From Luidia sarsii (lineage: Eukaryota > Echinodermata > Asteroidea > Paxillosida > Luidiidae), in the NCBI GenBank assembly GCA_949987565.1, contig OX465103.1, positions 7,835,207-7,899,206 on the forward strand: a stretch of DNA of 64,000 bases. The letters are read 5' to 3'. Both the position numbers and the translations under genes were made by a program. This document shows, piece by piece, positions 23,464 to 34,640 of the stretch (its first letter is position 1; each line of letters opens with the position of its first letter). Under the pieces are notes generated by a model, which saw only the letters and a program-made list of their open reading frames with translations, searched no databases and was not told the origin of the DNA.

Positions 23464-24713
23464 ACCCCCCCCCCAAATAAAAAGGGAAATAATTACTGGC
23501 CAAGCATCGGCTTCATGGTAGCATTGAACAAATTCAAAGCAACAGAAGTTAAAAGAGGAACAATATACCAGTAGGCCACCAAGAGATTCATTTGTCCATC
23601 GGGATCTTTGTATGGAGGTCTAGATGTTAAACTTTAACTAAAAGTAGAAAGACCTGCCCTGCTATTGCTAACACAAAGAGCCATGCAGAAAGCCATTGGC
23701 TGTGGCTGGTAAAAGTACATAAATCAATGGGGGACTGCGAGTAACCACTGACTTGTGACTTCCATAGACTCCAAACTGAAGCCATAGACAATGCATTCTA
23801 CAGACATAGCCAATGTCTACATATTCATTTGGAACACCCAGTCCAAATGTCCACTGAATACTTCAGGGCCAACCATATTCTTTCTCCTTTTTTTCTGAAA
23901 AGAAAAAGCAGCTGAAAGTGTCCAAGGGACATTAAAAACACATTCCTTGGACTATTCTATTCACCCTTGCAGACAAGAAACACTTATTGGAGGAAGGAGG
24001 GAAGGAGAGGGATGGAGAACTGGAGGCCAACCCTGGTCCAGGAATTCAATAGCCAATAGCCTAAAGGGCTCAGTCTCAAGGCTGTTTACCCAAAAGCTAT
24101 TGGAATACCAGGGAGGTTCTTTGAGATACCGCTACCAGCCTGCCTGCCTGCCTGCCTGCCTGCCTTCCTTGCTTTCTGCTGGGCCAGACTTTCAGTTTCA
24201 TCACACTTTGCGCTTTGGTGCTGAGAGTGCCCAGATAATTTATCCAATGTCTGAGTACCTTTTAGGTACCGAATTAGGTACCACCCCTTAAAAAAAAAAA
24301 TGGTCCATTCAAACAATGAGGGGGCTTGTACAATGCCATCCCTCCACAGAAGATTGCTCAATGATGTCAGTAGAAAAGTCAGGCCTCTCTGAAGATCTTT
24401 TCATTCTCTCTTTCTATTTGAGGGATAATTTTTTTTTCACATCTTAAAAATTGGTCCATTGAATCAAATGGATTCGCTAATTTTTTCACTGCAAATGGAA
24501 AGTGGATAATGTACATACTACATGTACATGCATGAACATGTACACGTATAACATGTAAACTACTACATGTATGGAAGGGTACAAGAGTGAGGCACATAAT
24601 AAAGGCATCTCGGACAGAATTTTGAAAAGGAAAAAAAAAAACATGGTGGAAAAAGCCTGCATTTGTTACTGAAGGGTTCAATGAGATTTGAAGGTTTTCA
24701 TGGTGAGAATAGC
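23464..24713 (-). other. FGD intron 1, little structure
   Basis: (CCTG)n at 24140-24168. 23685-23830 carries a remnant with GCCATAGACAATG / CATAGCCAATG ends, related to the element at 46719. No exon. Confidence 0.4.
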
Positions 24714-24932
24714 TGGAGTAATAGGTTTGCGGTGATACTAGGTTTGTGTATATACATGTGTGGTTCTGAAAAGAACCGGAGAAACTCGACGTTTCGAACA
24801 GCGTACTCTGTACGTCTCCTGAAGACGAACAGAGTACGCTGTTCGAAACGTCGAGTTCCTCCGGTTCTTTTCAGAACCACACATACTCACAAGAGAGAAT
24901 TTACAAAATGTCACCGCAATCGTATTACTCCG
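24714..24932. mobile_element. Family D palindrome with hammerhead-like centre
   Basis: Near-perfect inverted repeat: GGAGTAATAGGTTTGCGGTG at the left, CACCGCAATCGTATTACTCC at the right; inner arms GTGTGGTTCTGAAAAGAACC and its complement; then CGACGTTTCGAACAGCGTAC and its complement. The centre at 24816-24855 reads CTC-CTGAAGA-C-GAACAG-(6 nt)-CTGTTC-GAAACGTC-GAG. Confidence 0.8.
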
Positions 24933-24955
24933 ACTGAAGGGTTGACGCTAAACTA

Positions 24956-25260
24956 GCTAAAGCCACACTTCCACTGGAATTATTTGGTCGAACTTATTAA
25001 GACGATGGCTAAAAATAAATATGGTGGGCGATGGCTACACTACAGTAATTTTTTTTCCATTTAAAGTCCAGTGGAAATTACAGCCCGACAAACTTCCCTC
25101 TCAGACACCTCAAGCGAGTCCAGTGGTTTACTTAATTTACTTACTGGCCATCCTCTGCCCAGGAAAAGTGATTAGGTCACTTTGACCATGCTTTGACAGA
25201 GTCGATTAGTTCGGTGGAAATGCACGACTCGATAAAACGGTAATCGATAAAAAAACCACA
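24956..25260. mobile_element. TA-flanked TIR element, family F, copy 1 (degraded)
   Basis: Starts TAAAGCCACACTTCCACTGG; the interior matches the 38.9-kb copy (GGCCATCCTCTGCCCAGGAA, then ATTAGTTCGGTGGAAATGC). Right end not resolved. Confidence 0.55.
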
Positions 25261-25362
25261 TCCGGTCAAATATCAGCCTGCAAAGTGTCTGGACAACATG
25301 AAGGCATTGCATGCGCAGTCGCTTCATCTACATGTTGGCCTGTACCATTTTCAGCCCTATTG

Positions 25363-25773
25363 GGTACGTTCAGACAGCGTTTTAAATTCGCTAAAACTAC
25401 CATATTAACCCGATCAGTTTTAAATGTGTGTCCGAACGCTCTGATACCGTTTTAACTAAAAACTAAGCTAAAACACAACTTTAAAACTGCTCGAGAGGAG
25501 GGTTTAGTGCTAAAACCGATAGTGCGCGATGTGTGTGTGCAAGATGTGCGAGTGTAGCGCGCACTTTATGCACAGGCTGAAGTCCGTACTGGGTGAGGGG
25601 CAGAATGCGTGACTTTTTAAAACCAAAAAAAAAAACCGAACCAGTTTTAACTGCTTGCTGTATTATGCTGTATGAACGCACAGAGTTTTAAATTTACGAC
25701 TTGCCCCCTGTGTTTAGAAATAGAAAGCGTTTTAACTTGATTGCTTTTAAACTAACACGCTGTCTGTACGTAG
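25363..25773. mobile_element. TIR element, family G
   Basis: GGTACGTTCAGACAGCGTTT at the left, and the inverted ACACGCTGTCTGTACGTAGCC minus a few mismatches at the right. ATTG flanks both sides, a possible short TSD. The interior is rich in GTTTTAA/TTAAAAC steps. Confidence 0.75.
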
Positions 25774-26179
25774 CCATTGAAGTAATTTTGAGTATTGTCA
25801 CCTCACTTGCTAAAAACAACGGTGAAAAAGTCCAGTGCAAACAGTGCTCAGTAAAATTTACCCATTTGAAATGTAACCATTGTCTCAGTTAAATTTCCCC
25901 CTTTTTGGAGGTACAGTGGAAATGCTGTTCAACACTGGCCCACACTGCCTGGCCTGGGACTAGTAGAATATGACGTCATTAGCCCAATCTAAATTCAAAA
26001 GAGATGAACTTTGGTGGCCAATGCCGGGGGCCACTCAAAGTTGTATCATCAATGAGATCAGGCCAATAGATACATACAGGAGTATTTTTATCTTTGAGGG
26101 AATTTGAATGAATTTCGGCCAATGTACATGTACACACATGTAGTAAATGTACATGTACATACATGTAATTGTACTGTCT

Positions 26180-26553
26180 TTTAGAGCCCCTACACAAAAT
26201 TGGTCGAAGACAAAGAATAGTATCCATATGTTGTTTGATCCAACATTTGCATGAAATAGCACACCAGTGACAAATTCATCTCAATCCGCCAACCAAGTCT
26301 CGAGAAAATAGTGAAAACCGCTTCATTTGTTTGGCGAAAATACAGCATTCAATGCTGTAGGCCTACTGTTCCGAAAAAATACTTTAGATCTCGGTGAGAC
26401 GCAAACAATTTCTTTTACTCTTTTCTCCCAAAATACAACATTTTAGGCAGAAATATTTCAGTGCGAAGTTTCTACTATAACCATCTTAAAACGGTATAAG
26501 TTTCATATAAATGTGTGAACATTTCTGTTTTTCGATGTTGTGTAGGGGCTTTA
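26180..26553. mobile_element. TTAA-ended MITE, family B, copy 4
   Basis: TTAGAGCCCCTACACAAAAT at the left, GATGTTGTGTAGGGGCTTTA at the right. Full-length interior. Confidence 0.85.
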
Positions 26554-27003
26554 CGCCAGCTTAATATTGAAAATGAATGGATTGCCTTGCATAAAAAGGC
26601 TATACATGTTTGTGGAAACAAAAGGCAGCCAAGAGTAATGAATAATGCATTACCTCCATTTCTTGTAGCACACAGTCACAAGGAGGCCACATACATACCC
26701 CGGTAATCATTTTAATCAAGGAAGTAGACATAATCTAGTGTTATGCAACTGCACATGTATTAGAATACTTCTACATGTGTATTTGGCCATTACAACCTTT
26801 TGTCAATGACTTCGGGTCAATAAATCAAATGTATGCACTCTGCAGGCATCAAGCTTCCTTGTCATTTTTTCTTCTTCATATACAGCATCTTTCTACCATG
26901 TTTCTACCACCTCTTTCAGGGGTGCAATCAAAGGAAGGTCTGAGTTGGAGCATCGTTAGAGAGCAAGGAGCCTGCTTGGTTTAGAGCATCTAATTCTAAG
27001 GCA

Positions 27004-27465
27004 CATGGGTGCAGCGCACAAAATCCATCCAAGATGGCTCCGCCGAGCTGATTATCATAAAGTGTGCACCCTCAACGTTTGTTGAACAAGGGGTCTTTTG
27101 GGGCAAATTAACTGACACATTGTAGAAAACATTGTAGAAATGTGGTATGTAATTTGGACCATATCCGGCTTTAAATGTGGCCCTATTTGGCTGTAGTGGA
27201 GAGGTCCATCCCAAAATCCTTGGAGAAATTCGGCTTGGACGGCTACACATTTTGGGGGTGTTTTTTTCTGGGGGTAATTAACAAAAAATCTAATCAGCTA
27301 AGGGCACTACAATTGAAAAGAATCTGAGAGATGAAGGTCCAAACTACAATTTTCAGAATAGCTACAAGACCTGAGAGACTTTTGGGTGTGGGATAATTGG
27401 CTTTGGAACTGAGTGTTTTGTACAGTGTTCAATGGGTGCTCGATTTAGTGTTCTGCACCCACATG
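27004..27465. mobile_element. TIR element, family M, copy 1
   Basis: CATGGGTGCAGCGCACAAA at the left; the right end TTTAGTGTTCTGCACCCACA is its imperfect inverse. Interior about 80% like 55209-55674, which lies in opposite orientation. Confidence 0.75.
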
Positions 27466-30400
27466 CCTATTTTGGGGATCACCTTCGAAGTCTGTCTTTC
27501 CCAGAAACAGCTGATATGAGGAGTGAAGATGTAACATGGGAATGAATAGAGTAGGCCCCATGGAGTCATTGACTACATGTACATGCACATGTATAGTGTA
27601 CAATGTATAGATGAACAAGAGAAAACAGGCTGCAAAGAACTGTACTGTACTTAGAGTAAGTAGTACCATGGAATTTTCCTCCATGGTACTACTAGTACTG
27701 ACTAAAAAGGCCTGACACGCAAATACTCATCACAAGAGCTCTGTTGGGACCAACCTACAATACACATGTTCTTTGGCTTTGTTCTTTAAAATGTGAGCCC
27801 CTTTGACTTCTACCTGTTTTTCAATACAATAATGAAAAAAGATACCGATACACATGTATGTTTCAAGTTTGATAAGATATTTTGGGCAGTATACATAATT
27901 ATGGACATGTATGTACAACTGCGTCATATTCAAAACATCCTCTTCTCTCTTACATGGACTTTGTGGCTGCATGCTTTCATTGGAATTTTTGTTTGAAGAA
28001 TTGCTATAGTATAGTGCCTTGAATATTGAATGATCTTGAGAGATTTTGCACTAAGACAAAATAAAATGTAACTGGCTGTACATGTCCATGTAAGTTACTA
28101 TTTAAAGATAACTCAATCTTATTCAGCTATGTACATTTGTGTGAACTGAGGTTCCCAGCCTGGCATTTTCCTTAATATATTAGTATATTACAGATAGGAG
28201 TCCTGTAACTTGTAAGGATCAAACCAATTACTGAATTAGGCCCTTTTAGTTTTAATTGTATACGTTGGTCATCTGTAAATTGTACAAGCAGTGTGCATCA
28301 TTTGTGTGTTGCGCATAACACATTGAGTGGTGCATGCACATGTACTGTTCGCGGGTGGATTTACTGGTGTTTTTATTCGATTCAAAGTTCCCACATGAAG
28401 GTACATGTACATGATACAATGTACAGATTCCAGGTAGGAACATACACATTGTACATGTACATTTGGGTTACAGGAAGGAATGCCAGCCAAGTACTGGTAC
28501 TAGTATAGATTATGTAACCAATGCAGCCATACTGTAATGGGAAAGCCACGTGGCAACCCCCCCCCCCACCCCACCCCTCTCCATGCAATTATATAATGAC
28601 CAAAAGCTGACAACAGAGGGCCTCCTTCAGGTTTTTTGTTGGTCCTGCATTCATCAAAAAAAGTGGTGGCACTAACCATAGTGAGGACAGTGCACATGAT
28701 ACATGTGCAGTACGTGGTAAAGTACCTCAGGTCTACCGTAAATGATACATCTATACATGCAGTGTACATCATGTACAATACATGTCTACCACCATTTACA
28801 TGTAGTACTGTACCTAACATATTCATTGGCATGTGTTCAAGGAAACCTCTGTAACACTAATATTGTACATGTAGTAAGCAGTTTATACCCCTCATGTCCG
28901 TTTGAGTCACAGTCAGCAACTGTGTATTCATGCACATGTATACATGTAGGTCCATGCCAAAGGATTACAAATCTTCCCAATGACTAATATGCAAAGGATC
29001 GACTCCCACTGAACATGTACATGTTCTGTACATGTACCAACTGGCTTATTCTGCCTAAATACTGTACTGTAAAGTAAATACTGTACTATAGTACTTTGTT
29101 CCGATCTGATGTTCCAGAGGTATATTTTTCTTTCCACTTCACCTTGAAAAGATAACTGCATACAGTCTGGGTATTTCTGCTGACAGAGGCTAAGGCCCAA
29201 CATGTAATTGTACACTGTATGAGTGTATATGTACTCCCTTTTTCAGAACCAAATGTGCTGGTTTCCCTCAGTTCATTTGCACATCCATCACCTGCATTTA
29301 TAAGCATGTACATGTGCAAAGGTACCGCGTACATGGAATGGGTGCAACAGACAAACAAAATGACATCAATTGGTTGACATATAGGCATGTACTGTACATG
29401 TACATAGCTGCATTACAGATTGATGCAGACATGAAGTACATACATGTACAAGCACACACACTTACCATGATCTCATCTATACCAATGGAAATCCACTCTC
29501 TTCACACTACATGTATTTAGCCACCAGAGAGGAAGGCTGCAGGAGAAGGCCTTGACTAATCATAGTCATGTTTCATCATGCTTTGTTTGCATGACACAAT
29601 CCAGTTGAAAACTCTGACACTTTTGGACATGCACAAGACTTGCATACAGCACACTATACATTTACATGTACATGTGCTGTTTAATGTAAATGTACACTTA
29701 CAGTATGTTTACATGTACATGTATGCAAGAGTGTTAATGCACGTGCTGTGCACATGTTCCTGTACATGTTTACAGCACACAGCAACCACAATGACCAATC
29801 GCCCCCCCCCCCATCACAAACCAGGATCACCGTGCCATTTTGTCCCCCAGAAATCAGAAAACCGTGTTTCCCTCCACGTTTTGCGAAAATCTTCACAGTT
29901 TTGGGGTAGGTTACTGGATGCACCCATCACGTGCAAGGCAACCAGTATACAAATAAAACCTGAGTCTACTTCATATAGTATATAAATTATAGAGTACCAA
30001 TGGACTTCAAAATGGTCTGAATTATAAAGAACTTGTAAGACATGTACAGTACAGTACATCTACATGTACCAGGGTATGATGTATATGTATACAGGTGCAG
30101 GGGACCAGAATATGGCGCCCCCTATAGTCAACATTTCCTTTCTATGTTCTGCCAGCAGTCCTGATGTGCATAATGTACTGTATGACAGTACAGTAATGTA
30201 CAAAATAGAGTATGAACATGGTATACATGTACAATGTACATGTACCTTTGTACATGTACCGGTAATAATGTAATACTGTTCATACATGTACACTGAACAG
30301 TATGTAGGCCTATATAATAACGTACGTGTACTACATGTCATGTACTGTACACTGTATGTACATGTACAGGTACGTACATGTACAATTGTACATGTACAGT

Positions 30401-31287
30401 ACATGTACACTGTACATGTACAGTACATGTACACTGTACAAACAAAGTGACAAAGTGATTATACAAGATGTGTTCATGTGCATGTGTCATGTACATGTAT
30501 GTACTCCAATGTACAATGTAGTATACTGGTACATGTTCTCAAAACCTTAGAATCTGAAGACTTTATACAGGGTCTGATGTTTTCATCCTAGCACTTTTAG
30601 GAGGAACGTTCCCTTCTACATGTACATTGTACCTTTGAAAAAGATAATGCTTTAGAATCTAAATAATTGACATTCATTTAATTCCGGTTATTGAGGTCAG
30701 TAAGTAGTGTGCAACATTTTGGGTATTACAGTTAAGAATTAGATCAAGGGATCTTTAGGAAAATGCAAACGCTATCGTTCATTAACTTGCACTTTAATTT
30801 AACGGAGCTAAATCAGGGACGAAAAACCTGCGTATAAACACACACACACATGAGTCAGAGCGTAGAGAGCTTGTTCTAGTTATAGTGCTTGGGTCGGCTT
30901 TTCCCCAAATTGAAATCCAGACAAGTACGTCGCATAGGAAGACACTGTGAGTGTGCCGCATGAATCACTGTACACTGCATAATAACGGGCTAGGGCAGGG
31001 CAGGGGCAGGGCAGGGCAGGGCAGGGCGGGCCGGGTCTCACAGACGACGCTTGACATGGTGATGACTTGGCTTCGGGGATGAGCTATATGGGAAACGACT
31101 GACTCAGATTCAGAATAGAAACGAGCCCATCAAAGCAGAAATTTCCGGCTACCATTTCATCTCCTCCTTGACTCTCTCTCTTTCATGTCGTTGCTTTGTT
31201 TTAAAGACTATCAGTGATACTGCAAACTACTTACTTCTTATATGTACAGGTACATGACCAACATTTGAATACTTCAAAGAGGTTGGG
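27466..31287 (-). other. FGD intron 1: heaviest GTACAT-type region
   Basis: From 27.5 to 30.6 kb ACATGTACATGT-type runs occur every 100-200 bp, densest at 30050-30540. Frames here give only M-Y-M-Y/H-V-H-V-like peptides. ATTATGTAAC at 28509-28518. A degraded PLE motif at 30564-30640. 30988-31028 is a GGGCA tandem run with quadruplex potential. No exon. Confidence 0.55.
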
Positions 31288-31390
31288 GCCCTGACATTTC
31301 AAACCTTGATAGGACTTTTCCTAAAGGCTGAATCAGAATTGTTCTGCCTTTGAGAAAGGTCCTGTTCACATTGAAACATCAGGCCCTCGG
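31288..31390. mobile_element. Head-to-head pair of PLE 3'-end motifs
   Basis: Left unit inverted (GGGGCCCTGACATTTCAAAC ... TTCCTAAAGGC), right unit direct (CTGCCTTTGAGAAAGGTCCT ... GAAACATCAGGCCCTC). Both diverged at GAAACGTC. Confidence 0.7.
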
Positions 31391-31537
31391 GTTAATTTGT
31401 ATATAGCAAGCATGGGTTATGATTTGGGAATTGGGAGCGATGTTCATTAGACAAAGTAGCGGTAACTGACTAAAAATGTGGAAAAATGGCAATGAACATT
31501 TTGACCGGAATGCGACTTGCTGCAATTGACCTCTGGT

Positions 31538-32186
31538 TTAAAGGGTACCTGAAATAAAAAGGAATATGATGTGTAATCGATCAGAGAGGGTATGAACTTC
31601 CATGTGTCAGTTTGTTTTTTAAATATAGTAATCATATTTTTTGATAAAGCACCAAGATTCTCAACAGAAAACTGCCCCCACTTTTCAACCCGAAAAATTG
31701 CGACAGCGTACCGCGTAACCCCATGACGTCAGCGGCAGAAAACAGAGCGCTGTGTGCACGACCTTTGCACCTTGGCTTTAGCTGACCTTTTGTACGCGTT
31801 TTGGGTTGTCATAGAAGTGCTCGCCGAGTCGCCATGATAATATCGACACACTACGCTTTTTCACTACCGCGTAGCGAAATAACTTATTCGCTCCGCCATG
31901 TTTTTCTTGTTGAGGCACGCATGCTATGCGTGTATGTGTGGAATGGATCATGCAACATTGCACTGCCGATTACGTCATCACCTTCTCTTTGGCCCGCGTG
32001 CAAAAGAGTGGGGTTTTTTGCGGGTAGGAGTGACCGCGGGACACGCTAAAGATTTTGTTTTCCTTTTACGGTCGCTATTTAGGGGGTAGACATTAAAAAT
32101 GTTGAGTTTGTGAACTGGTTTAGCCTTTATTTAGTCTTACAATAGTTTTCTCGATATTATCATTTTTTATTTCAGGTACCCTTTAA
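31538..32186. mobile_element. TTAA-ended MITE, family K
   Basis: 649 bp. TIR TTAAAGGGTACCTGAAATAA at the left and its inverse at the right, with TTAA at both outer edges. The GC-rich interior (31700-32040) makes several spurious frames of 60-80 codons. Confidence 0.85.
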
Positions 32187-34269
32187 CATGTACATGTTCA
32201 TACCAGCACTCCTACATGTACCACCTGAGCTATCCAGCCCTTACATGTACAGGTACATGTAAATGTACATGTATATCTTTGCCAGGGTGGGGGCACCAGT
32301 CAGATTGCATTATACTGACGTACATCTCCAGCGATCCCACGCCACCAATTTCATTCAGATGCAAAGTATGATTCGTTGCAAACCTGGCTACAGGAAATGC
32401 AGTTCGGGGAAAACACAAAGTGACTGCGGCTTTTCTATAAATATTGAATGAATAGGTTACAACAGGATCTTCAGTGCATGATCTTGAAGCGATGTTCAAA
32501 TGTAAGCAAGGAGCAGCATGCACATATTCAAGGAAACGCAAGTTGTTCAATCTGCCGTCTACCATTTTGAGGAACAAGGGTACATGTACATATACATGGT
32601 TACATGTTAAATAGGAAAGGTGTGTGCAAGTACATGTACACATGTACTGTACATGTACAAATGTATACATGTACACATAGAGTACAGTATGTAAAGTACG
32701 TGCAAAAGATGCGTAACCAAGTGATATGGGACACTCAGGACAAGTCGTGAAGTGAAAATAAGACAACAGAGGCACAAATGATTTGTTACTGGGACCCATG
32801 GGAGATCAGTGCTCTGCAAGCACTGACACCCAGTCTAAATAAAAAATAAAATAAAAAAATAAATTCTCCCTATCTTCAAAATAAAGCATGCGCTTCTCCG
32901 CGTCACAAACAAACAAATGCAAGAAATACTCAAAATTTATTTTTTGAATACAGGACTTGGCAGTGAAATTGCTACCAAACATACTGTAAGTCTGGCTGCA
33001 TGCTCATAGACGGTAATACACAATGACTCCATCTTCTTTGAATTTCTTTACATAGGCCTATATGTAACTGCTCCATATCACTTGCTACTATATTCACCTA
33101 CACTGTATGAAACCTTTGCTCTGAAATTTGTTAATTCTGATGAAGTGTACAATGTGCAACAAACTGCCAGGAGTCAGGACCTCAATGATCTGGATGTGAT
33201 GGATGTCTTTACTCCGACTACGAGTGAGTACAAAATGGTATCCATGGAGGCTCTCATCTCAGACTGCCTTGACGTCAGACTAGAGTTTGGCAACTGACCG
33301 AGTTGGCACGCGACTGAGTTTCCACGCACCTCAGTTGCAATGGATGCTTGTATAGCCTTGGACAACGTGCTGCCACCTACTGGACAAAGCTGGCATCGGC
33401 CCAAAACTCAGTGTTGGGCAGAGTTGGCATCTGACACAGCTGATGAGCGACCAAGTTGGTAACGGACCAAGTAGCGGGGACTCATGGTTGAAAATTTGAT
33501 AATGGACAAGGTGTTAATGAACTGGGTTAGTGATCGAGTGTGCACATTGTGGCCTGTTTGTAATGGACTTGAATATATATAATGGGCTTAGTTGGTTGTG
33601 GTACCATCCAAACTGCAAGGGAATGGTCCAACTTGGTCCAGTGGACTGAAACTGAACCAATAAGCTGACAAAAACCAAGCTGGTAATAAAGTGTCAATAA
33701 ACTGAGCTGCATTCATTAGTATTGGCAGATGAAGCAGTGTGTGTGATCACGGGCCAAGCAGACCTACATGTACTTTACCAATACAGCCAGGATACAGCCA
33801 AGCTATAGCCTATCCTACACCTGTCTGATACACATGAATTCTATCATCACTGTGTACATGTACTCCAGCCAATATGTACATTTACACGTACGTATGCATC
33901 TACACTGTGCAGTATGTAAATGTGTGTAGGTAATGTTCCCACCTTACTTCCACTGCAACCTAGAACACTTCCTCATTCTTATCAGCACCATATGGCTTGT
34001 ATCCTTCACCCCCCTTGGGAGTGTGCAAAATGGAGTCAAAGCTGAGTTATTGGAGGTTGTCTGGGATCTATATACATGTACATGTACATCCTCATTCCTG
34101 GTCAACACCCTAACTACCCACCACTTCTTTCTAGCACATGACCTGAATCCTGCCCAATCCTACAATCCTCCAGTTAAAAGCCCCAAACCTGACACTCAAC
34201 AGTGTCTCCCTGGACCACTGGTACTTGCTCCTTTTTCTGATAAAATGTATAATTATTTGTACTACCAAG
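32187..34269 (-). other. FGD intron 1: GTACAT runs, unassigned
   Basis: GTACAT clusters at 32240-32275 and 32630-32670. A 71-codon frame at 33082-33297 is free of simple repeats but unrecognised and lacks good splice sites. 33280-33720 has loose repeats of GAC.GAG/CAAGTTGG type. Confidence 0.4.
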
Positions 34270-34640
34270 TGTACTCCATCACATTGGGCCTTGTAACCTG
34301 GATCCTACATTTTCCTCAAGTGACAAAAACTCCACATGCCCTCAATCGTACAGAATCATCCGCTATCACATTGGGCCTTGTAAGTTGTAACCTGGATCCT
34401 ACATTTTCCTCAAGTGACAAAAACTCCACATGCCCTACATCCTACAGAATCATCCTCCATCACATTGGGCCTTGTAACCTGGATCCTACATTTTCCTAAA
34501 GTGGCAAAAACTCCACATGCCCTCAATCCTACAGAATTATCTTCCATCACATTGGGCCTTGTAACCTGTATCCTGCATTTTCCTACAGTGACAAAAACTC
34601 CACATGCCCTCAATCCTGCAAATTCCTACTATGCATCACC
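34270..34640. repeat. About 90-bp minisatellite, 4 units
   Basis: Units contain ACATTGGGCCTTGTAACCTG, GATCCTACATTTTCCT and GACAAAAACTCCACATGCCC, starting near 34281, 34368, 34462 and 34549. Confidence 0.9.

Noticed and set aside
31778..32089. GC-rich frames as an exon
   Set aside because: Interior of the TTAA-ended MITE family K; no splice sites in phase.
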